Shown here piece after piece: positions 9,652-18,378 of a stretch of DNA of 52,172 nucleotides (its first letter is position 1; every line of letters starts with the position of its first letter). Source of the stretch: Coriobacteriia bacterium (GTDB lineage: Bacteria; Actinomycetota; Coriobacteriia; Coriobacteriales; UBA8131); the NCBI GenBank assembly GCA_009784945.1, contig WQXH01000010.1:1-52172 (forward strand), given 5' to 3'. The notes beneath the pieces were generated by a model, which was not told where the DNA came from, ran no database searches, and saw only the letters and a list, made by a program, of their open reading frames with translations. The position numbers and the translations under genes were made by a program.

Positions 9652-12242
9652 TGGGTGTCACCCCCGCTTTTTAAGGCTGCCTCAATCTCTTCCGGCGAAA
9701 GCTGGGTTTCTGCAACCTCTCGGTAGGTGGGGCAGCTTTTGAGGAGCTGACTATGGGTACCTTGAGCAATGACGCGGCCTTCGTCAAGAACGTAGATGCT
9801 CTCGGCATGCATAATGGTGCTCACCCTTTGGGCAACAACGATAAAGGTGGCGTCTTTTGTGTAAGCAAAAAGAGCCTTGCGAAGCGCCGCATCGGTAGCA
9901 AAGTCCAAAGCCGAGAAGCTGTCGTCAAAAAGGAATACCTCAGGCTTGATTGCCAGAGCACGTGCTATAGCCAGGCGCTGGCGCTGTCCGCCCGAGACAT
10001 TGCTGCCTCCCTGGGCTATCTCAAAATCAAAGCCCGGAGGTAAGGGTGACAGGGAAGGTGACAAGGGGACGGGGCGTTTGTCACCTTTCTGAAAAGGTGA
10101 CAAACGCCCCGTCCCCTTGTCACCTTGACACTCCAGCTCTTTGATGAACTCCAGAGCCTGGGCAACTTGGGCAGCCTCAACGAGCTCTTCTGGCGCAAGG
10201 CAGGGGTTTCCGTAGGCAATGTTGTCTGCCACAGTTCCACTCATCAGCAGGCTCTTTTGGGGCACGTAGCCAATCTTGCTGCGCAGTTCGCTTATAGAGA
10301 GCCTGCGTACGTCGATGTCATTAAAGTAGACCGTGCCTTCGTCTACGTCGTAAAAACGCATGATGAGGCTGAGCAGCGTGGATTTGCCCGATCCAGTAGA
10401 GCCAATAATGGCGGTGGTTTGTCCAGGCTCAGCCACAAAGTTGATGTCTTGTAAGGCAGGAGCATCGCTGCCCTCAAAACTAAAGCTCACGTTGGAAAAC
10501 TCGATTCTTGGCGACAAGGGAGCGGCAGGTGACAGTTCAGGCGACAAGGGGACGGCAGGTGACAGGGAAGGTGACAAGGGTGACAAGGGTGACAAGGGGA
10601 CGGCAGGTGACAGGGAAGGTGACAAGGGGACGGGGCGTTTGTCACCTTTCTGAAAAGGTGACAAACGCCCCGTCCCCTTGTCACCTTCCCTGTCACCTGC
10701 CGTCCCCTTGTCACCCTTGTCACCAAGAGATACAGGCTCGCTTGGATTGGTAATAAGCGGTTTGGTTTCCAAAACGTCTGCTATGCGCCCTGCGCTTACC
10801 GCAGCGCGTGGCACAAAGATAAAGGCCATGGCAATGAACATGAAGCTCATGACCACCATCATGGCGTATTGCATGTATGCCATCATGTCGCCCACCTGCA
10901 TGTTTGAGGCAGCAACCTGCTCGGCACCTATCCATATAATAAGAACGGTGAGCATATTCATGAAGACCATCAAAACGGGCATCATGAAGACCATGGCTCG
11001 CTGAATAAAGAGGTTGGTTTTGGTTACGTCGAGGTTTGCCTTGTCAAAGCGCTCCATCTCGAAGGGCGCACGCGAAAAGGCACGAATAACCATCTGTCCA
11101 TTGAGGGATTCGCGTGCCACCAGGTTAAGACGGTCGATGAGCTTTTGGATGATCTTGAACTTGGGCATGACGATAATCAAAAGGATAGCCACCATACCCA
11201 GCATGAAGAGTACGGCTATGCCCATAATCCAGCTCATACTCACACTCTTTTGCAGTGCCATGATGATGGCCCCAACGCCCATGATAGGTGCGTAGAAGAT
11301 CATGCGTATGCCCATGGATACCAGTGTTTGTATTTGGGTGACGTCATTCGTCGAGCGCGTTATGAGGCTGGCGGTAGAGAATCGATCAAACTCCGTGTGC
11401 GAAAACGACATGACCTTGCTAAAGATGGCACTGCGCAAATCGCGTGCAAGGCCGGCACCCGCTCGGCTGGAAAGAAGGCCCACCAATACGGTGGCCACGC
11501 CGCCAATAACCGTGATGAGCAACATGATGAGACCAACACGCACGATGTAGCCCATCTCATAAGCCTCCATGTTGACCCCCAGCTCTACGTAGAAGTTGCG
11601 TACGAGCATGGTGGCGCTCTCGCTTCGCATGAGTTCATCCACCTGGCCGGCTTGGGCCTGATAAAGCGCCATGATGTTGGGGGGAATCAGCTCTACGAGA
11701 GGCACAATCTCATAGATAGCGGCAAAGTCAACGCTTTGCATATCTACAGAAGCAGGGCCCGCCCAGCCAACTTCTTTCAAGGCTTCTGGCGCAAGCTCTA
11801 TGCCCAGGTTTTCGACTCCGTTTTGAGAGAGCTCTTGCAGTACTCCTATCATGGTCCAAACAGAGAGGCCAAAGGCTTCATCAAGGTGGGTAAAGGACGC
11901 ACCGTCCTTAAACACATAAAAGCCGCCAGGGGAGGCATGGGGGTAGAGGGAGCTCCAGGGCAGACCATCGGGCGCAAGGTCGCCTGGCAAAACGCGCTGG
12001 TAGCGCTCTTTGAGCAAGCCCCGTTGGTTTTCGTTCATGAACGCCGAAACGAGCTCGTATCCCTCGGCAGAAAGAGCAACCGGATGGCGATCTTCCACGC
12101 CTCCTTGCTGAATGCCTACGTTGACGATGTTGCTCATCAGATTGGGGAGATTGAGATCGCAGAGCGCCTGTACAAAGAGCAGCAGGAGAGCCAAAGCTAC
12201 CGAGCCCAGGAAGGGTTTCATGAAACGGGCGAGTCTGAACAT
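9648..12242 (-). CDS. ABC exporter subunit, degenerate-site half, carrying two in-frame repeat insertions
   Basis: 864 residues from ATG 12240-12242, chosen because GAGGAAAG lies ~8 bases upstream; an in-frame ATG at 12357-12359 would add 39 unlikely residues. Membrane domain, with a large extracytoplasmic insert after helix 1, is followed by an ATPase domain: Walker A GSTGSGKST, signature NVSGGQRQ, but Walker B ends LFDDSFSALD (Asp for the catalytic Glu) and the H-loop is VAQRVSTI (Gln for His). This is the expected degenerate partner of the downstream gene. Two segments are translated palindromic repeat: ~72 residues in the linker between membrane and ATPase domains, and ~29 residues in the ATPase helical subdomain just before EIAQGGSNVSGG. 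Both keep the frame open and contain Asp-Lys-Gly and Pro-Leu-Ser-Pro runs. Without them the protein would have a near-normal length for this subfamily. Confidence 0.88.
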   Translation of the reverse strand: MFRLARFMKPFLGSVALALLLLFVQALCDLNLPNLMSNIVNVGIQQGGVEDRHPVALSAEGYELVSAFMNENQRGLLKERYQRVLPGDLAPDGLPWSSLYPHASPGGFYVFKDGASFTHLDEAFGLSVWTMIGVLQELSQNGVENLGIELAPEALKEVGWAGPASVDMQSVDFAAIYEIVPLVELIPPNIMALYQAQAGQVDELMRSESATMLVRNFYVELGVNMEAYEMGYIVRVGLIMLLITVIGGVATVLVGLLSSRAGAGLARDLRSAIFSKVMSFSHTEFDRFSTASLITRSTNDVTQIQTLVSMGIRMIFYAPIMGVGAIIMALQKSVSMSWIMGIAVLFMLGMVAILLIIVMPKFKIIQKLIDRLNLVARESLNGQMVIRAFSRAPFEMERFDKANLDVTKTNLFIQRAMVFMMPVLMVFMNMLTVLIIWIGAEQVAASNMQVGDMMAYMQYAMMVVMSFMFIAMAFIFVPRAAVSAGRIADVLETKPLITNPSEPVSLGDKGDKGTAGDREGDKGTGRLSPFQKGDKRPVPLSPSLSPAVPLSPLSPLSPSLSPAVPLSPELSPAAPLSPRIEFSNVSFSFEGSDAPALQDINFVAEPGQTTAIIGSTGSGKSTLLSLIMRFYDVDEGTVYFNDIDVRRLSISELRSKIGYVPQKSLLMSGTVADNIAYGNPCLAPEELVEAAQVAQALEFIKELECQGDKGTGRLSPFQKGDKRPVPLSPSLSPLPPGFDFEIAQGGSNVSGGQRQRLAIARALAIKPEVFLFDDSFSALDFATDAALRKALFAYTKDATFIVVAQRVSTIMHAESIYVLDEGRVIAQGTHSQLLKSCPTYREVAETQLSPEEIEAALKSGGDTQ
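10043..10126. repeat. Palindromic repeat copy A, inside the ABC exporter coding sequence
   Basis: Near-perfect inverted repeat: AAGGTGACAAGGGGACGGGG, then CGTTTGTCACCTTTC, a short centre, and the mirror image. Read on the minus strand it encodes GDKGTGRLSPFQKGDKRPVP and a few Ser-Pro residues inside the helical subdomain of the ATPase. The centre reads TTT CAG AAA on the coding strand, so it has no stop, while the same bases in the corresponding plus frame would give TGA. Confidence 0.9.
10511..10724. repeat. Palindromic repeat copy B, expanded, inside the ABC exporter coding sequence
   Basis: The longest copy, ~214 bp. The core is the same as copy A and has the same centre TTTCTGAAAA. Its flanks are extra GTGACAAGGG and GACGGCAGGTGACAGGGAAG units on the left, mirrored in part on the right (GTCACCTTCCCTGTCACCTGCCG). 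On the minus strand it encodes alternating DKGDKGTAGDREG and PLSPLSPSLSPAV blocks in the linker between the membrane and ATPase domains. Frame is preserved throughout. Confidence 0.9.
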
Positions 12243-12542
12243 ACAGCCGGCTTTCCTCATAAGCAGATAAAGGTCCTGCAACATTGTGCTACGCAGAACG
12301 CGCAGGACGACAAGGGCTTTGCTTTGCCAAACGCACAGGCGACAAGGGTTAACAGACAATTTATTGTACCAGACAGAAAATTAAATATGCCAGTTGTATG
12401 GCAGCTGGCTCAAGTGGGGGAGTGGCTATGTTACCATTTGAGCTAAGGAAGCAATGAGCAATCATTACTTCTCCAGAATAGTTATCACAAAGACCTGAGC
12501 TTGGATACATACCAAGACTCCTTGAATGTTTGAGAGGTTACC
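12243..12542. promoter_or_regulatory. Divergent intergenic region between ABC exporter and amidohydrolase genes
   Basis: About 300 bp separating the minus-strand exporter operon from the plus-strand amidohydrolase. On the minus strand a -10-like TACAAT lies at 12364-12369 without a convincing -35. On the plus strand GAGAGG precedes the amidohydrolase ATG, and the short inverted repeat CTTGG-ATACATA-CCAAG near 12500-12516 could be an operator. No further gene is seen in it. Confidence 0.3.
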
Positions 12543-13895
12543 ATGCTTCTAGTGGCGCGCTATGTTATTCCTGTAAGTGCTTCTCCCATAGAGAACGGTG
12601 CTGTGCTTGTTCAGGACGGCACAATTGTTGAAGTTGGTCTGGCCAACAGGCTAAAGATGCAGTATCCAGATGAGCCAGTCAAGGATTTTGGCTTGGCAGC
12701 CATCATGCCTGGCTTTGTAGATGCCCATACTCATTTGGAGTATTCGGCCTTGCGTGGGCTTATCAATGACGCCCCCTTTGCTGCCTGGAAGCTCCATATT
12801 GCCGACAAATCAAAGCTGTTTTCCGATGAAGATTGGGACGACTCTGCTCTGTTGGGCGGAATGGAGGCGGTGCGCTCTGGCATCACTACCGTTGCAGATA
12901 TCACCGCAACGGGTGCTTCCTTCAGGGCGGCTCAGGCAATAGGGCTCAGGGGAGTCTTTTATCGCGAGGTGGGCACTATGGATCGCCTCGAGATTGATAC
13001 CGTGCTGGAAGAAGCCTTTGCAGACATCGAAAAGTGGCGCAGCCAGGCCACCTCTCTTCAAACCATAGGCATTGCTCCTGCGGCGTTGTTTGCCTGCCAT
13101 CCACAAATCTTTGAAGGAGTGGCACGCTATGCCATGGACGGCACACCGGTTGCCATGCACCTGGCTGGCAGTAGAGAAGAGTACGAGTTTATTCGCTATG
13201 GCTCCTCACCCTTCTCGGTACACTCGGTGGAGCAAGAACGTGGCTATGGCATTGACGTGCCGCCGTGGTTGGCAACAGGCGCAAGCCCGGTGCGCTACAT
13301 ACTTAACTGGGGTGTTTTTGATGTGCCTAATCTGCTTGCCATCCACTGTGTTCAGGTAGATGACGAAGACATTGATAAGCTGGCGGAGTTCAAGGTCAAT
13401 ATTGCGATATGCCCGCGTTGTAATGCGCAGCTGGGAATGGGCGTAGCTCCCCTTATCAAGTTTCGTAATGCCGGCATTACGGTGGGGCTTGGAACCGACT
13501 CCCCGGCAGTGACCGACTCCATAGACCCCTTTGCAGAGATGCGTACGGGGCTCTTGCTGCAAAGGGCTACCTCAAACCGCGCTTCATTTATCAAGGCAAC
13601 AGAGATGCTTGAGATTGCCACTCTTGGAAGCGCCAAGGCGCTGGGCTTGGAAGACCAGGTTGGCTCGCTTGAAGCTGGAAAGAAGGCAGACATCATTGCC
13701 GTTGATCTCTCGCGCTCGAGTCAGGCACCAACCCATGATCCTGGCCAGGCAGTACTCTTTACTGCGCATCCCGGCTCAATCATGATGACCATGGTAGACG
13801 GAGAAATCCTCTACGATGGAGTGCACAGACACAAGGTAGACGTAGATCGTATCATGGACAGATCTGAGGAAATGCGCCTGAAACTTCGCATGTAG
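12543..13895 (+). CDS. Metal-dependent amidohydrolase / deaminase (ATZ-TRZ type)
   Basis: 450 residues. The fold and metal ligands of the amidohydrolase superfamily are visible: HTH at residues 62-64 (DAHTHLEYS), H206 in MHLAGSREE, H268 in LAIHCVQVDD and D319 in GLGTDSPAVTDSIDPF. The family deaminates nucleoside-like substrates (S-adenosylhomocysteine/methylthioadenosine deaminase, guanine deaminase) and includes MqnX, the aminodeoxyfutalosine deaminase of menaquinone synthesis. The HLAGSREEYEFIRYGSSPF stretch and the later ASPVRYILNWGVFD resemble MqnX as I remember it, but no other futalosine-pathway gene is in view. GAGAGG lies 5 bases before the ATG. It stands alone, 52 bp before the Tat lipoprotein gene, possibly co-transcribed. 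Confidence 0.85.
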   Translation: MLLVARYVIPVSASPIENGAVLVQDGTIVEVGLANRLKMQYPDEPVKDFGLAAIMPGFVDAHTHLEYSALRGLINDAPFAAWKLHIADKSKLFSDEDWDDSALLGGMEAVRSGITTVADITATGASFRAAQAIGLRGVFYREVGTMDRLEIDTVLEEAFADIEKWRSQATSLQTIGIAPAALFACHPQIFEGVARYAMDGTPVAMHLAGSREEYEFIRYGSSPFSVHSVEQERGYGIDVPPWLATGASPVRYILNWGVFDVPNLLAIHCVQVDDEDIDKLAEFKVNIAICPRCNAQLGMGVAPLIKFRNAGITVGLGTDSPAVTDSIDPFAEMRTGLLLQRATSNRASFIKATEMLEIATLGSAKALGLEDQVGSLEAGKKADIIAVDLSRSSQAPTHDPGQAVLFTAHPGSIMMTMVDGEILYDGVHRHKVDVDRIMDRSEEMRLKLRM

Positions 13896-13947
13896 GCTTT
13901 GTGTGTTAATGAGCAAGCACTTGCGAGAGCAAGCAACGTAGGAACAG

Positions 13948-15228
13948 ATGGTCAAAAAACATCCACATAAGCTGTCGAGACGAGGCTTTGTTGTTGGTGC
14001 CGCAGCGGTAGCGGCTTCGACGGCAGCTGCCTCAGTTGCCTTGGGCGGATGCCAATCGGTAAGCGCTCAGCAAGCGGTTTACGACAGCGTGAGGTCTCAG
14101 TTTCCTAAAGCAAAGCTTGAGTATCTCGATGTTGACCCCGCGCAGGTGCTGCCTCATACCGAGATGACGATGGTAGACAGCGTTGAATATCTGCGCGAAA
14201 CCCAAAACTTTGAGCTTCCTTTGGGCAGCCTGGTGTATCAAAGTTCAGACACTCAAGCACTGGTGGTTGCGCCGGGCGCTTCTTCTAAAGCCCTGATTCG
14301 TCTGGGTCTCGTTCAGCTTGACAGCGGCAACTTTTCTCCTTTTCTTGACGAAGCTTTGGGATCAGGGGAGGACTATGTCATTTATGATGCCCGCGCCTCT
14401 TCTGATGCCGTAGTGTGGGTGGAGTGCAATATGGTGCACGGACTCTGGAGGGTCTATGCCGCTCACATCATCAGTGGCGCAGTAGGAGAGGGAATTTTGC
14501 AAGAGCCTCACCTGCTTGATGAGGGAGTAGAAAGTCATGTACCTCCGCAGGTAGCGTTAAGCGGCACAAAAGTCTACTGGACGGTGATGCCCGACGCTGC
14601 AGGTCCAGCAGCAACCGAAGACTCCTACCTCAAGGCGGTTGAACTCAACGCAGTTGCTACTCAAGCAAGTGTGGAGCCAAAGATTGTGTACACCTCGCAT
14701 GGGCGCATGATAGCAACCCCGCTGGTTTCTGGAGACCTCATCACCTTTGTTCCTCGGGTAGACACCGATGCCGTGTACTATCAGCTCACTACGATGGATA
14801 TAGCAACCGATACCGTACAAAACATTGCCATCTTGCCACCCTCTCTGAGGGTTTCGGACGCTGTGTGGCTGGGAGACGGCTTTGCCTTTGGCATAGAAGG
14901 AAACTACGACTACGCCAAGGGCCTCTCTTTATTTGGCACCTATCTCCAGCTGGGAGACGGCCAATTTCTCTACACTAATAAAGCACCTACTTCTGCGGCC
15001 ATGCGCATGGAGTCGCTCACCTTTGTTAAGTCAACCAAGAACGTTTTGGGCCTCGATCCTGCTAACGACAGTGTTGCCATCGTGCGTTTCATGCAAGACT
15101 GTGTTGCTTACGGCGACATCATGGCGGGTGTTGGTGAGCAAAACCGCCTGGTAATATACACCACGGTCACCTCACGCATGGGGCTCGAAAAGGGCAGATG
15201 CCGAGTACGCGTGTTTGATGCCATCTAA
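13948..15228 (+). CDS. Tat-exported lipoprotein of unknown function
   Basis: 426 residues with a clear twin-arginine lipoprotein signal: SRRGFVVG at residues 10-17, an Ala-rich hydrophobic stretch, and lipobox ALGGC with the lipidated Cys at 35. The mature part shows recurring strands and GD/W-containing loops (DAVWVECNMVHGLWRVY, TKVYWTVMPD, SDAVWLGDGFAFG) suggestive of a beta-propeller fold. No catalytic motif is recognised. The ATG is preceded by AGGAAC. It is a natural substrate for the TatA/TatC pair encoded at 29384-30996. Directly after its stop (4 bp) begins palindromic repeat copy C. Confidence 0.8.
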   Translation: MVKKHPHKLSRRGFVVGAAAVAASTAAASVALGGCQSVSAQQAVYDSVRSQFPKAKLEYLDVDPAQVLPHTEMTMVDSVEYLRETQNFELPLGSLVYQSSDTQALVVAPGASSKALIRLGLVQLDSGNFSPFLDEALGSGEDYVIYDARASSDAVVWVECNMVHGLWRVYAAHIISGAVGEGILQEPHLLDEGVESHVPPQVALSGTKVYWTVMPDAAGPAATEDSYLKAVELNAVATQASVEPKIVYTSHGRMIATPLVSGDLITFVPRVDTDAVYYQLTTMDIATDTVQNIAILPPSLRVSDAVWLGDGFAFGIEGNYDYAKGLSLFGTYLQLGDGQFLYTNKAPTSAAMRMESLTFVKSTKNVLGLDPANDSVAIVRFMQDCVAYGDIMAGVGEQNRLVIYTTVTSRMGLEKGRCRVRVFDAI

Positions 15229-15232
15229 GTGA

Positions 15233-15378
15233 GTTGACAAGGGGACGGGGTGACAAGGGGACGGGGTGTTGACAAGGGGACGGGGTGTTGACAAGGGGAC
15301 GGGGCGTTTGTCACCTTTATAAGGTGACAAACGCCCCGTCCCCTTGTCAACACCCCGTCCCCTTGTCACCCTGTCAAC
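15233..15378. repeat. Palindromic repeat copy C (intergenic)
   Basis: Starts 4 bp after the stop of the Tat lipoprotein gene. The core inverted repeat has centre CACCTTTATAAGGTG. The left arm carries three further GTTGACAAGGGGACGGGG-type units joined by TG; the right arm repeats the same joint (CACCCCGTCCCC). The rest of the 304-bp gap down to the response-regulator gene holds a -10-like TACAAT near 15456-15461 without a clear -35, and AAGGAGAAGG before the next ATG. Confidence 0.9.
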
Positions 15379-15532
15379 TTGCTCAGCCCCGTCCCTCTCT
15401 GTCTCACTCTCAGCCTATTTGCGTCAGGTCTACGAATTATGCTGAGAGAGTGTTACAATAACCAACCAGTGGTTTATGCGATAACTATCGCTTCCAAGAG
15501 GACAATCGGGTATCAAGGGCAAGGAGAAGGCT

Positions 15533-16228
15533 ATGGACGAGGAGAGCAAGAAGATTCTTCTGGTTGAAGATGAAAAATCCATTCGCGATGCGGTTCAAGC
15601 TTATCTAGAGCACGAAAAATACGAGGTCACTCCAGCTGAAGATGGGGTCATAGCTCTAGAGCGTTTTGGTAAGAACGATTTTGACCTGGTTATATTGGAT
15701 TTGATGCTGCCACGTTTGTCGGGCGAGCAGGTCCGCAACAAGATTCGTGAAACATCGATGGTTCCCATCATTGTGCTTACCGCCAAGGGCTCTATTGAAG
15801 ACCGCGTTATGAACCTTGAGCTGGGGGCAGATGACTACCTGGTAAAGCCCTTTTCGCCCCGTGAGCTGGTTGCTCGTGTGAGGGTGCTGCTGCGCAGAAC
15901 ACAAAACGATGAGGAGAACCAGCGAATCGATCTGGGTGACATTGTCATAGACATGATTGGTCACAAGGTCTTTGAAAAAGGTGCACAGATTGACATGACT
16001 GCGAGCGAGTATAAATTGCTTGTTACATTAGCAAAATCACCAGGGCGTGTCTTTACTCGTAGCGAGCTTGTGCGCAAAGTGCTGGGCTATGACTTTGAAG
16101 GTTATGAGCGCAGTATAGATAGTCATATCAAAAACCTACGAGCAAAGCTTGGCGAGGATCCCAAAAACCCCAAGTGGCTCTTTACTGTGCACGGCATTGG
16201 CTATCGCTTTGAGTTTACTCAAGGGTAG
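15533..16228 (+). CDS. OmpR/PhoB-family response regulator
   Basis: 231 residues. The receiver domain is at 1-120 with acidic pocket VEDE, phospho-acceptor D56 in VILDLMLP, Thr in VLTAK and Lys in YLVKPFSP. A winged-helix DNA-binding domain fills about 135-228 (ASEYKLLVTLAKSPGRVFTR, then the RSIDSHIKNLRAKLG recognition region). It is activated by phosphotransfer from its cognate kinase, encoded 11 bp downstream, and should act as a transcription factor. AAGGAGAAGGCT precedes the ATG. Target genes cannot be read from the window. Confidence 0.93.
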   Translation: MDEESKKILLVEDEKSIRDAVQAYLEHEKYEVTPAEDGVIALERFGKNDFDLVILDLMLPRLSGEQVRNKIRETSMVPIIVLTAKGSIEDRVMNLELGADDYLVKPFSPRELVARVRVLLRRTQNDEENQRIDLGDIVIDMIGHKVFEKGAQIDMTASEYKLLVTLAKSPGRVFTRSELVRKVLGYDFEGYERSIDSHIKNLRAKLGEDPKNPKWLFTVHGIGYRFEFTQG

Positions 16229-16239
16229 CGCCACCTCCT

Positions 16240-17388
16240 ATGTTTAGCCAGTCTACGCTCAGCAAAGAAGACATAGCTCTCACTGCAGAAAAAGCTGCGC
16301 TGAGCGAGCTGGAGGTGTTTGATGAAGTTGCACCTCTCCAAGAAGTGGAGAGTTACGGTATACACCGTTTTTCTACGGCCACTCGCCTTGTGGTGACCTT
16401 TGCTATCGTAGCCTTGGCCACCGCTGCCATTGTTATTGCAACTCAAATCTTTATTGCGCTCTCGCAAGACAACCTCCTGGCTCCGGGATGGTTCATAGGC
16501 ATGATTGCTGCTGCCGTTTTGGCGGTAATACCTGCAACGCTTCTTGGCTTCTTTTCTGCACGAGGTATAACCGAGCCCATTGCAAAGATCAAGGATGCTG
16601 TAGACGAGATCAAGGGCGGCAACTATTCTGCGCGCACCGGCTTTACCGGTTACGATGAAATTGGCCGCCTGGGATCAACACTTGATGAGATGGCTGACAC
16701 TATCAGGCGCAATACCGAATACGAGCGACAGATAACCGTGGCCGTGGCGCATGAGCTACGCACACCGCTTATGGCCATGCAGGCCAACCTTGAGGCCATG
16801 ATAGACGGAGTGATTGCCACCGATAACGAGCGTTTGGTTACGGTTAACTCGGAGGTGCTGCGTCTGGGCCGGCTGGTGGAAGCGCAGCTGAAGCTTTCTC
16901 GTCTGGAGGCCCGTAAGGTAGATATCAATGTGCGCAAACTGGACTTGGGTGTACTACTGGCTCGTTTGATATCTAACTACAAGCTCTTGGTTGAAAGCTC
17001 GGGATTGGTGTTGGATTTTGCAGCCGAGAAAGAAGTATTTACCTACGCCGACCCAGACCTTATGCGGCAGGTGGCGGCAAATCTGATATCCAACGCCATA
17101 AGGTACACTCCCGAGGGAGGGCACATCAAGGTCTACGTCAGGCGCGTTGGTCAAAATGCCGAGCTCGAGGTGGTTGACACGGGCATAGGCATCGCAGAAA
17201 AAGAGTTAAATGAAATCTTTAAGAAGTTCCATCGTGCCACGAGCAATCAAGGCGGCGACTACGGCGGCCTTGGCATAGGACTTGCCATTGCTCGTGAGAT
17301 AATAGACATCCATAAAGGAAAGATCATCGTAAAGAGCGAGCTTGGTCTTGGAAGTAGCTTTACCATTACTTTGCCACTCGCTAAGTAA
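16240..17388 (+). CDS. Membrane sensor histidine kinase
   Basis: 382 residues: a ~45-residue cytoplasmic N-terminus, two membrane helices (about 48-74 and 84-106) with only a very short external loop, a HAMP domain (107-160), the dimerisation/phospho-acceptor helix with H171 in AVAHELRTPL, and a HATPase domain (N-box NLISNAIRYTPEGG, then DTGIGIAEKE and GGLGIGLAIA). The near absence of an extracytoplasmic loop suggests membrane-intrinsic or intracellular sensing. It follows the response regulator by 11 bp, so the two form one operon. The Shine-Dalgarno is poor, in line with coupling to the upstream gene. Confidence 0.92.
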   Translation: MFSQSTLSKEDIALTAEKAALSELEVFDEVAPLQEVESYGIHRFSTATRLVVTFAIVALATAAIVIATQIFIALSQDNLLAPGWFIGMIAAAVLAVIPATLLGFFSARGITEPIAKIKDAVDEIKGGNYSARTGFTGYDEIGRLGSTLDEMADTIRRNTEYERQITVAVAHELRTPLMAMQANLEAMIDGVIATDNERLVTVNSEVLRLGRLVEAQLKLSRLEARKVDINVRKLDLGVLLARLISNYKLLVESSGLVLDFAAEKEVFTYADPDLMRQVAANLISNAIRYTPEGGHIKVYVRRVGQNAELEVVDTGIGIAEKELNEIFKKFHRATSNQGGDYGGLGIGLAIAREIIDIHKGKIIVKSELGLGSSFTITLPLAK

Positions 17389-17422
17389 ACCTATACACAG
17401 GCACAAATATATTGGAGGAAGC

Positions 17423-18331
17423 ATGACATTAGCGCAAGATTTAACACCTACCGCACGGGGCAAAGTCCGTGATTTATACGACTTGGGAAACCAGCTGCTC
17501 TTTGTGGCAACCGATCGTATTTCAGCCTTTGACTATGTGCTGGAAAGCGAAATTCCCTATAAAGGAGAGGTGCTCACCAAGCTCTCGCTCTTTTGGTTTG
17601 AGCAGCTGGCAGACCTCACGGCCAATCATCTTATTTCTACCGATGTTGCCAGTTTGCCGGAGCCCTTTAACAACTATGCCGAGGAGTTGGCAGGACGTTT
17701 CATGCTGGTTAAAAAAGCGCAGATGTTTCCTGTTGAATGCATAGTGCGTGGTTATCTCGCCGGTAGCGGGCTTAAGGAATATGTAGCAGAGGGAACCGTC
17801 TGTGGCATTACTTTACCCGCAGGTTTGGTTAACGCAAGCCGCCTTGAAGAGCCTATCTACACCCCCTCTACCAAGGCAGAAATGGGCGAGCATGACGAGA
17901 ACGTTTCATATGAATACACTCAAACACTCTTGGGCTCCTCGGATGCGGCAGCCCTCAAGGAGCTCTCGCTTGCAATCTATTCCAGGGCTCGCAGTATTGC
18001 CAGCCAAAAAGGCATCATCATTGCTGATACCAAGTTTGAGTTTGGTCAAATTGAACTAGACGGCCAGCGGCAAATCATCTTGGCCGATGAGGTGCTCACC
18101 CCCGACTCTTCGCGCTTTTGGCCTATGGATCAATACGAGGCGGGCAAAGATCAGCCCTCTTTTGACAAACAGTTTGTGCGCGACTGGCTGGTGGCAAACT
18201 GGGATAAAAGTGCCTCTACAACGCCGCCGCCGCTTCCTGTGGATATCATCACGCAGACCTCTCAAAAGTATATTCAAGCCTATGAGATGCTGACCAATGA
18301 GAAGTTTGTTCCAGCAGCTGATTTGCTATGA
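17423..18331 (+). CDS. purC: Phosphoribosylaminoimidazole-succinocarboxamide (SAICAR) synthase
   Basis: 302 residues. Catalyses ATP-dependent joining of aspartate to CAIR in purine synthesis, in the cytoplasm. Family hallmarks: GKVRDLYDLG near the N-terminus, ATDRISAFD, RGYLAGSG, IADTKFEFG and DEVLTPDSSRFW. The start is the ATG at 17423, preceded by GGAGGAAGC; the open frame extends 27 codons upstream into the kinase gene but that stretch is not family-like. Length is normal for the stand-alone enzyme. purL follows after one intervening gene, so the pathway genes are loosely clustered. Confidence 0.95.
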   Translation: MTLAQDLTPTARGKVRDLYDLGNQLLFVATDRISAFDYVLESEIPYKGEVLTKLSLFWFEQLADLTANHLISTDVASLPEPFNNYAEELAGRFMLVKKAQMFPVECIVRGYLAGSGLKEYVAEGTVCGITLPAGLVNASRLEEPIYTPSTKAEMGEHDENVSYEYTQTLLGSSDAAALKELSLAIYSRARSIASQKGIIIADTKFEFGQIELDGQRQIILADEVLTPDSSRFWPMDQYEAGKDQPSFDKQFVRDWLVANWDKSASTTPPPLPVDIITQTSQKYIQAYEMLTNEKFVPAADLL

Positions 18332-18378
18332 TGGTTTCTTGAGCAATATCTCTTTGAGCTTTAAAGGAGCAACAGTCA

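Noticed and set aside
10043-10724. Reading the DKG and PLSP stretches as natural collagen-like or Pro-rich linkers
   Set aside because: The DNA is plainly the same palindrome as the intergenic copies C to F.
12243-12359. Upstream ATG at 12357-12359 as start of the degenerate exporter half
   Set aside because: No Shine-Dalgarno and the added residues do not look like an exporter N-terminus; ATG 12242 has GAGGAAAG.
11145-12446. 433-codon open frame on the plus strand, antisense to the ABC exporter gene
   Set aside because: His/Glu/Ala-rich mirror of the membrane domain codons, no Shine-Dalgarno and no family-like motif; the minus-strand gene has clear domains.
15233-15378. CRISPR array
   Set aside because: Units are contiguous or mirrored around a centre, with no regular unique spacers and no cas genes nearby.
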